This document shows positions 11,777 through 24,768 of a stretch of DNA of 64,000 bases, piece by piece. A model generated the notes under the pieces. It had not been told where the DNA came from. It worked only from the letters and a program-made list of their open reading frames with translations, and did no database searches. The stretch is from Sisyra terminalis (Eukaryota; Arthropoda; Insecta; Neuroptera; Sisyridae): contig OY292278.1 in the NCBI GenBank assembly GCA_958496175.1, positions 17,484,001-17,548,000 of the forward strand, written 5' to 3'. Made by a program: the position numbers and the translations under genes. How positions within the stretch are numbered: the first letter of the stretch is position 1; each line of letters opens with the position of its first letter.

Positions 11777-14700
11777 CTATAAAAAAGCAAGAAAAAAAGG
11801 GTTAAAGTATACAATACAAAATAACTTAATAAACTATAAAAGCTATGATGAAATCAATGACAAAATTTACAGCTTCTTTTTCTTTTAAAACACATCAATA
11901 TATTGTTTGTACTTTTTCTGTGCTTTACGCGTTATAGTAACCAAAAATATGCTTTAATAAAATAAAAAACTATAATTTGATTATTTTTTCTAATTCTTCT
12001 TGAATTTTCCGAGTACTTAAGAAACTAAGTTTTCCACCTCAATACGGCTTATTAAATAGTTTATAAGCCAGTCATGGCAGGCTTGTAATGAAAACATGAA
12101 GTTATAATACTATTTTTAATATCATATTTTAAAACCAAAAGAATACACAATTTTCAAAATATGATTATCCGATAGTAAAATAATATTAATCAATGCTTCA
12201 TAATATTAGGTTCCATACAATTTTTGTGTCAAGTTCAAAAATTTAGCTTTAGTTTATAAGCCAATTATCATATTAAAATAAATTAGGTTTTCTTCTCACG
12301 TATTTCCAGCCAATTGTTCTGGTTTTTGATAACTTTTAAAACAAATCTCTCAAATCATTCCTCAAGATTGAAAGCTTTAAAGATTTTTCAAAAAAATCAT
12401 CTCTATGCTTTTATGGTATATAAAAGTCTTTTCTATAACAATTAATGGGAAAACATGGGACAAGAAAACGTGGTTAAATTTAAATATTTAAGAAGTATTA
12501 TAAACGAAGAAGTTAAACAACTTGTCAAGGAAATAAAACACATTTCCCCATGGTAACAATAGGGCTTAAAATATTTTGATTAAAAAAATCACCAAAACTA
12601 TTTTACATGTCTGTATCTAAAGAATTTTAAAATTTAAACTCGAATAGAAATCAGTATCATCAAAAACGAGTACTAAAAGGGTTCAAATCTGAGAAGAAAA
12701 GGGTCCATTTTAAATTATATAGAAACAAAACTGGGGGTATTTAAGAAAGAGGAATTTGAATCCTAGACCTTTTAAAAAGAATAATGCGATACTCTAGGCT
12801 GAAGAACCAGGCCTTCAACTAATACTTGGATTGTAAACAATTCACAATTGGTAAGTTAATAATTCACAACAATTTAACATCTGAACAACAATTGGTTCGC
12901 CTACTTGGCTGCTCATACAGGGCCCATTGTTTCATTTTTCGTTTGGGGTACCTAGGCTAACCTAGGCTTCGTTTTTCCGCCCTCTAAGGAAAACGCAAAC
13001 TGGTGTAATTACAAATTGTAGCGCTAAAATTTAATTTTTGCACCACAATTCTTTTATCAAGTTTAAGCAAATAGATTGTAATTATTAAATTTGCAATTTT
13101 CCTTCAAAAAAATTTGTATAGTAGTAAAAAGCTCAGTAAATAATTGAGTCAAATTATTGACCTGAGATGAAATTCGATTTTGCCAAAAACTTTTGTATAA
13201 GTTTGTGCTTATCTCATTGAACTTATCCTGGAAAAATTAAACCTTTTTTCATTATTTGTTGTATAAATACTTATTAGTATATTATCTAAGCTTAATCTTT
13301 CTTAGACCTTTCTAAGCTCGAAATTTGGTGTGAGTTCTTTAAAATACATAAAAATGAATATTCCTAGAGTTATACTAACTATAACCCAAGCTGCTAAAGA
13401 TTGTGGCTGTGATAAAGTAACAAACTAATAAATCGAATAAAAAGCTGTCTTTTTATAACTTAATCGGCATCATTCATCAAATTTTGTTTTTCTTTTCTAA
13501 AGAAACCATTTCAAGTCTCAAAGGTATCATTTAAAGCGTTATAAACTTATTTAATGTAAAATTATTGAAATACTCTTTTTTTATTTTATTTTAAGCCACT
13601 GTTTAACGGCTTGATCATTAATGACTAAAATAAATTACTTGTTGCAATTGATAATACACGTAAGATGTCAGCACAATGTTATCGTTTTTTTTGTACTTTA
13701 TATTTTTTCAAATAATTTTTTTTTTTACAAATTCTATAGTCTTTTTAATCCCTTCTTCTGTATGGAGGCACTCTTTCATTGTTGTCCCGAAATATTTTGT
13801 TTTCTGAATTATTCGAAAAAGAAACATCTTAATCAAATGCTTAGGTTAAAATAAAGTCAACTTTTTACAAAATACATTACATTACTTAAGAACATTACGA
13901 AAAAATTGACAAGACCATTAACTATTAAGATTAATTTTAACACGTGTCATTCTTCATGAAAATGTCCATTGAGTGGGTTTTTAAACTTCTAAATCAAAAA
14001 TCCACAAAAACGTTTTACATATTGATTTAAGTCTGGATTAAAATTGCTAAAACGGTAATTCAAAGTATAATCTCAACAAAAAAAAACATGTCATTTCGTC
14101 TAAATTCTAGATATTATCCGTCTATTTGCAGACTAATTTCACAGAAAGAAGTCGGTTCGATGAAACTAAAACGAATATAGGTACCTACACACGTCAACAG
14201 TTACTCCATGGTGATTAATATAATTAAAGTCATCACGCCAAAAATATATTGTCACGAAAAAGAAAACCATAAAAATAGAAGAAATTGACAAAGAAATAAT
14301 CACAGCATTAACTATGTGAAAACACGGGAATTATGTTTTTTTTTTTTTTTTTTTGTTAAACCATTTCTCATTTAAATTTGTCATATTTATGCGTAAAAAT
14401 CCTAATTTTGAATTAACATAAATTAAAATAGGCCTTGTCAAGTCTAAAAACCTTTCTTATTCAAATGACGACCAGTTATGAAGCAATTAAACTTGCCATT
14501 TTTGGAACGAAGTGTGTGTCATTTGACAAAATTTAGCCGCAGATTGTGCAAATTATTCCGAAAAAAAAAATATAATATATATATTTTTTTGGCTTTGAAG
14601 TTGAAAAAAGAAGCAATTAACTCGAGCAATTAACAAAAGTCACACCATGGAATTTGATAATAAGGTGCCTATTCGGTAGCTGTAGATATTTGGGATTGGT

Positions 14701-17700
14701 TTATTTAATTTGAATAGGTTTTTTGGCAGCTTTTGTACAGTATTTGATGTGTCAGTATGAATTTATGAAAGATTATGCTGAGAAGACATTAAAGTGGATC
14801 GACAAAGAAAAAATCTTAATATCCAAAACAGCTGTAACTAACGGCGACATATGAATAAGTTTACGAATTACACCTGTTCCTTTACTACGTGGGAATTTCG
14901 TCCAGATACGACACATGGCAAGATATTCTTGTGTATGACGTGGAATTGCTTCATTTTAATCTTATTGAAATTTCCTCCTTATAATCCAGCCCAGATTGTT
15001 GAAAAACCAATTTTTGTGAGAGTTTAGTTCAAATTTAGAAAAGCGGTTTTCACCACTGTTGAAACGATTTTCCGCTGTAAACAATTTCTCCCCATAACTA
15101 TAGGTTTTTTTTAAAAACTTCTAATCTTCATATATCAAAAAAGATTCATATTAAACTTGGAAACGTCATTTTTACACAACAAATCAAGAAAAAGCAACTT
15201 TAATGATCATACCGGGTAATTTATGTACCATATAGTTATGGACGAAATTGGATTTATGTATTTGTTCCAAATTTTTCAAACCATCAAATTGAAAATAATA
15301 ATACTACATAAATTGTAAAAGAAAAGAAAATTTATGAGATAAACATTTATTTGGAAGATAATTTTATATTGGTAGTATTTTGGTGCATTATATTTTACCA
15401 CCACGTCAAAACAATGTAAAGTTCAACTAACATCGTTCTAATGACCCAAATAATATAAACAAGAAATAATCACATTAATTGAAAGATTTCAGCAGCTTAA
15501 TTCGTTTTATATCCTAACAGAAGAAAGTTACAAAATAGGTTTGGAAGTTGATACCGCAAAAAAAAATATTTAGTAGAAATTCTGTACTCATTACTTCCAG
15601 TAAAGAGTATAATACTTTAATCCAATACTTTTTATATAGTATGTTTATTATCGTTGACGTCTACATCTTTCCTAATCTAAATAGTTATCAAATTATTAAA
15701 AAATATAAAATTTTCAGAATGCAATGCATTTTATTCAGACCCAATGAAATTTTCTGGTTTTTCAGGTTTCCCTGACCTTATGGATATCCTGAGATTTGAA
15801 AATTTGTGGCTTAGACACGATGCAATTATAGAAATTCGACTCATATTTATTTTTATTTTTATTGGTATCTTTCTTATTGAAATTCGATATTGGTATAAAA
15901 AAAATTGTTTAATTGGAAGAGTTTAAGTACACTTTAAGGTAATCATAGACAAAATCAAAAATTTATCAAATTTAAATGCTTACATAAGAAATAATTATTG
16001 TTAAAATAGTAAACCACAAACAAAAATGAAATGGACTGTATTATCATTTACGGTCTGTTAATCTCTATTTATATTTTAAATAATAATAAAATAAAGTAAA
16101 TTTCATTTCCGCGACGACTTCTCTCTGCTCTTATATAAAACATGTTTAGTTAGTATAAAACACAATATAATAGGCAACAATAATTAATGTCTTTATGTCC
16201 ATATGGCACTGAGCCAACGTAATGGACAATTTCTTCAAATAAAGTTATTACATTTATATCGTTAAAAATAGCCGATTGCAAAAATATAAACAAAAGTCAA
16301 AAAAAAGTTTCATTTAGTTGTAAAACTCTTATAAAAAAAAAATCTAAAACTAAGTGGTAATTATATTGTCGCGACAACAAAGATATCATTATTAAATATT
16401 AATTAAACATTGTAAATTCCTCATTAAATGCTTTCATAATTGAAATTTATAACGCCCTATATATACATTGCGCAGTAATGTGTAAGTGCATTAGTTCAAA
16501 GTTGTTAAAATTTCCAAACACTAAAAATTTCATTTTTACCAGCAGCAACAATAATTTATCAAAGAGACATGTAACTTAGCATAAAATTAAGTTTAATGTT
16601 CTTCAAAAAGTCGTTTACATGGTCATAATTATTTATTTCCTTCCCAAATTAGTGTAAAAATAAAAGGAAAATAATGTGAACCATTAATTTTCTCAGCAAA
16701 CTTAAAGAACAAAAAAGAATAAATAGGAAACCCAGAATAAACATGAAACATACGTTAAGACATAAAATTATGGATCAAACATTTATAACTTTATCGCCAA
16801 AAAAACATTAGTTATTTAAATAAAACAAATTATTTTATGTTTTCTGAAAAATATTTTTTTCTTCATTTATCTTAGATTATTATTGTCGTCTTATTAATAG
16901 ACACAACTAATATTTTTTGAGATTTCCACGGCAATTATACAAATTGGAGCACTTTTCATGATTCAAATTTTATGGAACTCAATTTTTTTGTAGACAATCG
17001 CTAACACTATACTGATTTAGTTCCTAATCGCCTTAAAGCATTGAATGTATTTCTCATGAAATGATTTATGATTAATAAGGCTTTTATAGCAAGCATAAGA
17101 TGGCTCAATTGTAGTTAGAGCTTTTACGTTAGTTAGCTAAGAAATCGCTAGATGGCCTACTTATTTTGAATACAAATAATCTTATATTCCTAGTTAATAA
17201 CGTATGAATACTTCTCAGATCTCAGTGATTATATAATATGTAAAGTATTTCTAACGATCTATTGACTATTATTTTAATTTTTCCATATTAAATTAATAAT
17301 AATTTATTTTAAACGAGTATAATTTCAGCACGAAACAACAGTAAGTATTTAACAATTATTATCCCAAACGTATTTTCAAATTGAAAACTGAAATTCTGCC
17401 AATATTCATAAAGTAAATAAACAATTCTTTTTTCATAATAAAGTTAGGAATTCGTTATTCTCTATATTACATCAACGTTTATTTAAATAAATATCACGTT
17501 TTCGTAAATATTTTTTTATTATTTATGTAATTTCATTGCTTTATAATTTTCCCCCAAAAAAAAAACTCATATAATTTTGCATTCAAAATACCTAGAAAAT
17601 CAACTACCCCATACTAAAATTAATATAAGTTATATATTTTATATCAAAAATTTGATATATTTTCTTTGAATTTCTTTGTATAATTATTATACCTTGAAAT

Positions 17701-18714
17701 TAGAAATAATTTTTCATTATTTAAGTAGCATTTATTATTATTATTGTTAAAGAATTTCAAGACTATATTGTACAAAATATGTTATGAAAACTTGGAGTAG
17801 GTAAATATCACGGAAAAAATGTATAAATAATAAATACCTTTTGGCTTAGTTGTAGAAGAATTTGTTACACAATAGCCACAATAACAAGTGGAAATTCAAC
17901 TCAATTATAAAACAATGAATGCTATATTTACACACTTAAATACTATGAAGTAAAATATAGCATCTAAAAAAGTTCAGATATTAAATATAATAGTATACAA
18001 ATCTAACTCTTGACATTATAAGATTGCGATAAGGAGCTAAAAGTCTGAGGGCGGAGAAACTTACTTTTCTACTTAAAATACCGTTAACAACATTTTTCTT
18101 AAATTATGAATTTGATAAAATATGAAATAAATTATGGTTTCCTTTTTGGATTGAAAAATTCATGATTTGATCCAAAACAACGATATGTAATAGGTTAAGA
18201 ATAGTATTGCTTTCTTTCTATTTCACAAAATTCATTATAAAAATAAAATAATTATACGAGTAATTCAAATTTGGAATTGCATAGATTTTTTCTCGAAAAG
18301 AAAATCACAAATAAGGGATGAAATTGGCCTTCCAAATTCAAGTGCTTGGATATTTTATTAAATACGAAATAATTGACAACTCTAGCACCAATTCATGGCT
18401 ATAGGGGCGTCCCAAATGTAAATGCTAAGAAATATATTTTAAATTCCAAACTAAAAGAAGTTTTCACTTCAAAATAACAATTAAAAAAATTCCCCCCCCC
18501 CAAAAAGTGAACTTATCGTTGGATTTTTTAAAAAAGCTGTCATAATCAAAGGGTAGTTTTTATGAAGAAAATCGAAAGTATAAATACGCCCGTATAATTT
18601 TTTCAAAACCGATCCCCAACTAAGGGGTGAAATCGACCATTAAAGAACCAGAAATCATCCTTAACTAAAAGGCTAGGAAATTATAATTTATAATAGGATC
18701 AAACGAACTTACTT
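11777..18714. other. Non-coding AT-rich stretch upstream of kinase exon
   Basis: Probably intron of the kinase gene, since the kinase 5' exons are missing, or intergenic DNA. It contains a GC-richer patch with the small palindrome CCTAGGCTAACCTAGG near 12950-12970, a 20-base T run at about 14337-14355, a 10-base C run near 18494, and the coding-like patch at 14.64-14.96 kb listed separately. I see nothing else. Confidence 0.5.
14640..14960. other. Coding-like patch, possible gene or element fragment
   Basis: Both strands hold protein-like frames here. On the plus strand a frame near 14714-14853 reads FLAAFVQYLMCQYEF and then KTLKWIDKEKILISK before a stop. An in-frame stop interrupts its upstream extension RCLFGSCRYLGLVYL, as in a decayed gene. 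On the minus strand about 14790-14953 reads AIPRHTQEYLAMCRIW, TKFPRSKGTG and IRKLIHMSPL. The minus frame has a GTGTAA after GGAACAG (near 14874) that could be a splice donor with the phase the kinase N-lobe exon needs. However, the residues PRSKGTG do not fit the strand normally preceding the kinase glycine loop, so I do not join them. No family is recognised. Confidence 0.25.
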
Positions 18715-18945
18715 GTACGTGAAGTTTGACCGTTATTATATGTCCGTCTTGCCCGAAATGATTACATGTATACAATTTGTAGTATCACCTCTTCTAGCTA
18801 ATTAAAAGCAGAAAAAAATATAATTTTTGAAAATAAAAGGGACAAGAATATTTTCTTGACATATATTGAGGATTGTTAGGGAGTGGGAGGAATTGTAATC
18901 ATTTCGGACGAGACGGTCGTACAATAACGATCGATATACTAAACT
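18715..18945. mobile_element. MITE-like inverted-repeat element
   Basis: Two ~40-bp arms face each other. The left one at 18729-18767 includes CGTCTTGCCCGAAATGATTA. The right one at 18892-18932 reads in complement CGTCTCGTCCGAAATGATTA. The spacer is ~125 bp and non-coding. Outer ends are uncertain. The structure suits a non-autonomous DNA transposon of unassigned superfamily. Confidence 0.6.
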
Positions 18946-20609
18946 CTCATTTTCAATTTTTTATATTTAATTTTTGAAATTCGCTTAATGAGATATAAAT
19001 AAATAACATACTAATCGAAGTAGACAAAATATAAACAAGATTTTAAAAAAATCTTTATTATAATATGGTTTATTTTTATTTAAAACTTTTCTAATAAATT
19101 AAATTTTAAATTATTAAATCAGCGAAAATTTATGTGAGATAAATTGCATTAGATAGCCAAATTAGAAATTTAGAATTAATGAATATAATATTATAGGTAC
19201 TCATTTCAAAAAAGATTTTTATACGACTGGACATATTTTTTTTAACAGAAAACCGATTGCCAATTGCTATTTTTATTTCTATTAGGTCGTTGTACTAAGA
19301 AATTAATAAATTTGATAAATTAATAGTGGAAAAAAAACGCTTTGAAAATGAAAAACGTGTTTTAAATAAATGGAAAAGTTTTAATTTAGTTTGGAAACGG
19401 TACAATTAATTTATTTATTTGTATACAAAAAACATGCTTTTGATATTCTATGCTAGTAAATATATAGCATATATAGGTAATATGATTTTCAATGGTGATT
19501 CAAGGTAACAAAATCGATAACTGTAAAAAAAAAACTGTTAACAATTAAATTGATTTTTCCATATAATGTTTCAACCGTGTTTGCTTTTTAATAATTTTCA
19601 TTTCAACCCAATGTTAGTTGAATGGAGTGTTAAGCCTGTACATACTAAAGTTTCCGGCCTACATTTCGCTTTGTTTGTGGAAATAAGAAAATGAATAAAT
19701 TTGAATGATAATCGACACAGCGAGGAACGATCAAAGAAACCATTTCAATAAGTTATGTTAAAAATTCTTTTTTCCCTCTGAATCATCAAATGTGGGTAGA
19801 TGAAATTAACAAGTTTTAGCACAATCTCCAAAACGAATTTTGAATAATTCCGCTGATATAAGAGGGGTTCGAAAGGTAAGGTGGCATTTATATTATCTGC
19901 TCGTGGCAATTTATTCAATCCACCGACGTGTAGTCCCAATGAAAAGTTGAACTCAGTTCAATATATCTATTTGGCAAATAATAAATTGACTCAATGGACA
20001 TTTTCACCAATCAAATTTGGCTAAATTAACATTTTTCTTTTACTTAGCATGGTAATAAGTAGTCAAAGAAGTTCTTCTTTATATTTTTTAATGATTAATG
20101 AGGCTTTTACTCGTTTTAATCAGTTCAATGCCCACCTCAATACCAATAAATTTTCTTTCCTGATTTTCACACCTTCTTTTCCATCATGACCAGATGGTAA
20201 ATGTAAAACGGCATAAAAATAGTTCAGCGTTAATTTTTTTTTATAAATATCTTAAAATTAGATTCATTTACAAAAGAAATTTCATTCTTATCTCCAATAA
20301 TCAAACTTTTAAAATAATACACCTCTTAGTCATGAATTTCTTAAGAATAGTTTTAAGAGATTCAGTCATAGTGTTATATATATTTTAACGACCTATTAAA
20401 GACAAGGAAGCCATTAGCATATCAAAAATACCGATTGTTGAAGGATTTTTTAATGGAAAAGTAGCTAAAACGGGCAAGTAAAACGAATCTGCGGTACTGT
20501 CTTTATTTTTCCTAACAGAAAAAAAATCAAAGAAAAGCATTTTTATAATTCCAGAATATTTTTTTCTTCTTAGACGTAAGAAAACCCGTATCCCTTGCAA
20601 ATTTATCCA
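18946..20609. other. Non-coding stretch
   Basis: AT-rich DNA. A 64-codon minus-strand frame at 19745-19939 (including INATLPFEPLLYQRNYSKF) is the only protein-like reading. It has no recognised motif, no splice partner and no other support, so it is not annotated as a gene. Confidence 0.5.
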
Positions 20610-21690
20610 TGCTTGACAGAGCTGTCAAAGATACTTTTAGGAAGTATCTAAATACTAAATAAGTTACTTTTTTAAAAAGTATCCGAAGTTACTGAGGATA
20701 TCTAGTAATTCTTCAAAAAAAAACACATAAATACTTATCTAAAGATATTTTAAAGGATAATTTTTTAGTTACTTTGTTTACTATGCATGTACTGAGTTTC
20801 GTTACATATAGATGGAGTTGTTGGGTAATCCGATAATGTATTTCTTATCATTATTAATTAAGGAAAAAGGAAAGTTTGTAGATATATCTTAATATTAATA
20901 ATGCACGTATAAAAACGATAGAAGATTAATATATTAAGTGCAAAGCTCTCAAAGATATTTTGGGTAAGTAATTAGATACTAGATAAGTTACTTTCTTAAG
21001 AAAAGGAACTTTTTGTCACTTTTAAGATACTTAAAAGTTACTTTATATATTATGTTATGACTACGTTTTGTTACATATTAGGTAAAATTCTTAAATAATC
21101 AGATAATGTTTTTTTGAAACAAGAGTAACTTGTAAAGAAGTTCAATTCTGTGGTGAAAATGTGGATGAAATTTGGGTAACATATCGAAAAATCTTAGAGC
21201 TTTTGATAGCCGATTACAATTGTCACTGTACAAAATTACGTTTGACCAACTCTTATTTTGTACAGCGACAACTAGCGGTCGGCTAACAAAAGCTCTGAGA
21301 TTTTCCAACACGTAAGCCCAAATTTTGTTCATATTAATTGAACTTCTATATAAGTTTTTCTTCTCGGGTATTCCTTATGTTTATTTTTTGTAGAAAAAGT
21401 AAAATATGTTTATCTAATCTCCTGTAAACACAACCCTTTATAAAACGAAAGAATATAAAAGGTATAAATTTAATCTTATGGAAAAAAAACTGGATCTTAT
21501 CTTTTGGTACCTCGAATGGTATCTAAGAAACTTTGAAAGTTACAGGATACATATTCCTTTAAAAAAATACCTACGATCCTAGTTACTTTTTGGTAAAAAT
21601 AAAAGAACTAAGATACAGTAACTTAAATACTATAAACTTAAATACTTTAAAGTAACTAAGATACTCTTTACTGACAAATCCGATACTTGA
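20610..21690. mobile_element. Composite element with GATACTT/AGTTACTT repeats and central foldback
   Basis: The left end contains CTGTCAAAGATACTTTTAGG followed by AAGTATCTAAATACT and AGTTACTTT. The right end reads in complement TTTGTCAGTAAAGAGTATCT followed by AGTTACTTTAAAGTAT. Variants of these blocks repeat directly at 20610-20850 and 20945-21110 and inverted at 21480-21690. This gives long, loosely inverted termini around the central hairpin at 21131-21355. There is no transposase. It looks like a non-autonomous DNA transposon with subterminal repeats; superfamily unknown. Confidence 0.5.
21131..21355. repeat. Long foldback (inverted repeat)
   Basis: Arms of about 100 bp (21131-21236 and 21255-21355) are inverted complements at roughly three quarters identity or better. 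They share AGAGCTTTTG(A/T)TAGCCGA and TGTACAAAAT at the loop side. The loop is only 18 bp. A transcript would form a long hairpin. The frame at 21099-21332 on the minus strand is a by-product of this palindrome. Confidence 0.75.
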
Positions 21691-22206
21691 GACGCAAAAG
21701 TTTGAAGATCTTGGGAGATTCTCGGCAAGAATTATTGTATCATTTTCTTACCAATTTAATGAATAGTTTTCCCTTTTATTTTGGAAGAAACCTGTTATAA
21801 GTATTCACGCTTGGCAATCCTTTTCTTTGACTCCTAACTTCTATTTAGATTTTTGTTGTCTAATTAATCTGATTTTTTGATTAATCTACACCGTTATTGT
21901 TTCCAGTAGAAATTATTCAGAAACGTGATCTCGTCATCCCATTACAAGTCTGGTCCACGTAAAGCTCTTAATTATTATAGATAGTCCCGAAATCCCATCA
22001 GATATCATTCACCCATCAACATGTACTTTTCCCACAAGTTCTTTACAAAACTCCACAATCCAATCTCCTTTTTATCAAATCCCCGTTAAGATTTGAAGTT
22101 TTTAGGTTCCCGAATTTCCTAGAGCTTTTCAACTTAACAATTGCTAATTAAAAACTTGATTATAATTTTTTTATAAATTATGTACACTGCCGATTGGCGT
22201 TCTTTT

Positions 22207-22309
<103 letters not shown>

Positions 22310-22601
22310 TATAAATTATAAATATTTTTGTTATTTTTACAGTTAAATTTTTGTAGTTGTAAAATTTTTTAACCAATCACAAAATTCATTCAATAAAAGT
22401 GCTTCAATTTCACAGACCATTGAACGTTAACCCGAAATTTTAAAGTAGGTCCAACAGATTTACTAGGTTAATGTTCATTATTAGATAAATTAGTTATTTC
22501 CATAGGATTTTTGAATTACAGAAAACTTTAATTTTTTTTCTTAATGGTTTTATTAGACTTTCGGACGACGTTTATCGCCATTCAGAATATATGATTGAGT
22601 A

Positions 22602-22650
22602 CTTGATAAAGTCGCTGAAGGCGACAAAACGTGGCACAAGTGTCAAATAT
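22602..22650 (+). other. Penelope-type terminal motif (hammerhead-like)
   Basis: It reads CTTGATAAA, then a stem GTCGC with loop TGAA and closing GGCGAC, then AAAACG. This matches the order box 1 (CTGATGA-like), stem II, box 2 (GAAA-like) seen in the units at 24.5-24.8 and 57.9-58.2 kb. Both boxes carry substitutions, so catalytic activity is unlikely. It is probably a solitary terminal-repeat relic of a Penelope-like element. Confidence 0.4.
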
Positions 22651-24136
22651 TTTTTTTAAGTCCAAACTCCTATAAAAATAATTAATTGAAATGACGAAAT
22701 TTCCGATTTGGTTTTGATATAAATTAATACAATCTATTGTTTTTGATTAAATCATTGATCAGTGATCATTGTTGCACTTAATTTTCCACAAAAGGTTTAT
22801 GAATTGACTAAAGAATGCACTTAAAAATAAAAATTAAATCTGCACTTAAAATCAAATAAAGAAAATATTAATTTTCACTGCAATGGAAATAAACAAACTG
22901 TTACGAAATTTTACCTTCAATGACAAAAATAATTTGTCAAACGAAAAAATAACTTTTTATTGCAAAAGCTGCATGATTAATGATTTATTTCCTCGCATTT
23001 GACGACTTTTGTGTAAGAAAAATAAGTGCTTGAACCTAAAATTTACTACAATAATAACGTAGGCGTCAATTTGTCTAAGAAAAATACGTATTAAAATAGA
23101 ATTTTAAATCAAAAAGAGTCGAAAGAGTTTGGGAACCATAAAAAACGAATACATTCGGAAGTGTTAAATAATATCACAAGTTAAAGATCTTTGTAGAATA
23201 TAAATCAATCAATGTTTTAAACAGAAAATTTATTTTCGAAATAAAACGTATGATTAGGGTTGGTTTGCTTAAGAAAAAAAAACATAGACTGTAAACGAAC
23301 AACTTGGTCTGTTTATAAACAAAACTGACACCAATGTAAATTTAACTTGTGGGTGTTGTCTGAATTTTACCAATGATACATTTTTAGCTCATTTTAATAT
23401 AAAACTATAGTTTCACCGCATTTAAAATACATTTTTTGCGTCACTGAGCCGTGAAGTGCTTTTCATCCATTCATATTTCTTGACGAAATATATTTTTAAC
23501 GAAAACTCATTTCAAAATTTCAAGTTCGACAGATATAAAATCGTCTAGCTTACCACATATCCACATTTCAAACCGTAAAAGTGAAGTTTTTTTCTTGGTT
23601 TTTTTATGGACATAAAATCTTGTGTTCTTTTTTAAATATATAAATCGTTTTACTTGAGTAAATATTTAACATTTTATTGAGAAGTTAATAATTTACTTAA
23701 AGGTGTGTTTTTTGTGTGAGTAAAGGCATAAAGTTTCAGTGAAAAGTTTAAACATTTTTCACATTATTATTTGCATAAATTTTTTAAACATTATTTAACA
23801 AAATAAACATAAACATGGCTTTTTGAAAAATACACATACACTGTTCCGAATGAAGAAACTTAATCAACATTTAATTATGAATTTAATTAGTCGAATGTTA
23901 GTTAGGTCTTTTAGACTAAAAATAGAAATTGAAAAAAATATACATCAAACAATAAGGTGTTTATTATACCATTATTTAAAAAACATTATTCAGAAAGTTC
24001 AGTTGCTATCTATAAGCTAAATTTCTATTAATTGATTCATTTCTTGTGTTTATATGACATAAAATTAATTGTGGTCTTATTTATGTATTATAATTTAGAA
24101 AACAATAAACATCAATTCGAAAAAAAGTTCAAAAAA
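22651..24136. other. Non-coding stretch
   Basis: AT-rich, without recognisable coding, RNA or repeat features. Confidence 0.55.
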
Positions 24137-24514
24137 TGTATTACTGACGCATTGTCCAGATACGTATTTCGATTGCCAAGCAATCTTTCTCAGCGGTCAT
24201 CAAGTAATTGGATATTGGATATTGATTGGATTGATTGGATATTGGAATATTGGATCGCTTCGTAACTACTATATGACTTAAAACATATCGATAACGGAGC
24301 AATTCAATGCTACATGATGGCCAATGAAGAAGCTTACTTGGCATTCGAAAGTAATGTCCATCCAAATTTTGCTAAACTTATTTTAATATATAAGCATTTC
24401 GGAAATTAATAAACGAGAGGAAAAGTCTTAAAGCATAATACAAATTGTAAACGATATATCAGGATGTAATAGACCAAACAAATAAGCAGTGTTTTATTTT
24501 ATTTATTCCAATCG

Positions 24515-24549
24515 CAACTTTCGTTGGTGTGATTCCAACTTTATCAGGC
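24515..24549 (-). ncRNA. Hammerhead-like core, arm 1 of inner palindrome
   Basis: On the minus strand it reads CTGATAAA, perfect stem GTTGG / CCAAC with loop AATCACA, then GAAAGTTGC. This resembles box 1, stem II and box 2 of a hammerhead ribozyme. G8 of CTGATGA is replaced by A, and an extra A separates box 1 from stem II, so this copy is probably inactive. Its mirror copy is at 24733-24768. Confidence 0.35.
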
Positions 24550-24732
24550 AACTTGTAAATATTAGAAAAAAAAACATAGTCCCATGATTTAAAACAAAAC
24601 TGTTTTGATAGCTACTGGTAATTGACATGCCAATACTTAATTTTATCTCCGGTATGTTTCACCAACAAGTCTGGCGTATGAATTTATTTTAAATCATGGG
24701 ACCATGTGTTTTTATCTAATATTTACAAGTTG

Positions 24733-24768
24733 CCTGATGAAATTGAAATCACATCAACGAAACGTTGC
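24733..24768 (+). ncRNA. Hammerhead-like core, arm 2 of inner palindrome
   Basis: It reads CTGATGA (intact box 1), then a weakened stem TTGA / TCAA around loop AATCACA, then CGAAACGTTGC (intact box 2). The stem is degraded relative to the copy at 24515-24549, while the conserved boxes are better preserved. Likely a Penelope-type terminal-repeat relic; activity is doubtful. Confidence 0.35.

Noticed and set aside
11554..11805. 83-residue plus-strand ORF
   Set aside because: It is antisense to the kinase N-lobe exon, whose splice sites and motifs are clear.
14790..14953. Kinase 5' exon ending at the GTGTAA donor-like site
   Set aside because: The phase would fit, but the encoded PRSKGTG does not resemble the hydrophobic strand preceding the glycine loop in this kinase family.
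21099..21332. 77-residue minus-strand ORF
   Set aside because: It is generated by the foldback palindrome.
24141..24365. 74-residue minus-strand ORF
   Set aside because: It translates the inverted terminal-repeat segments and recurs only as repeat sequence.
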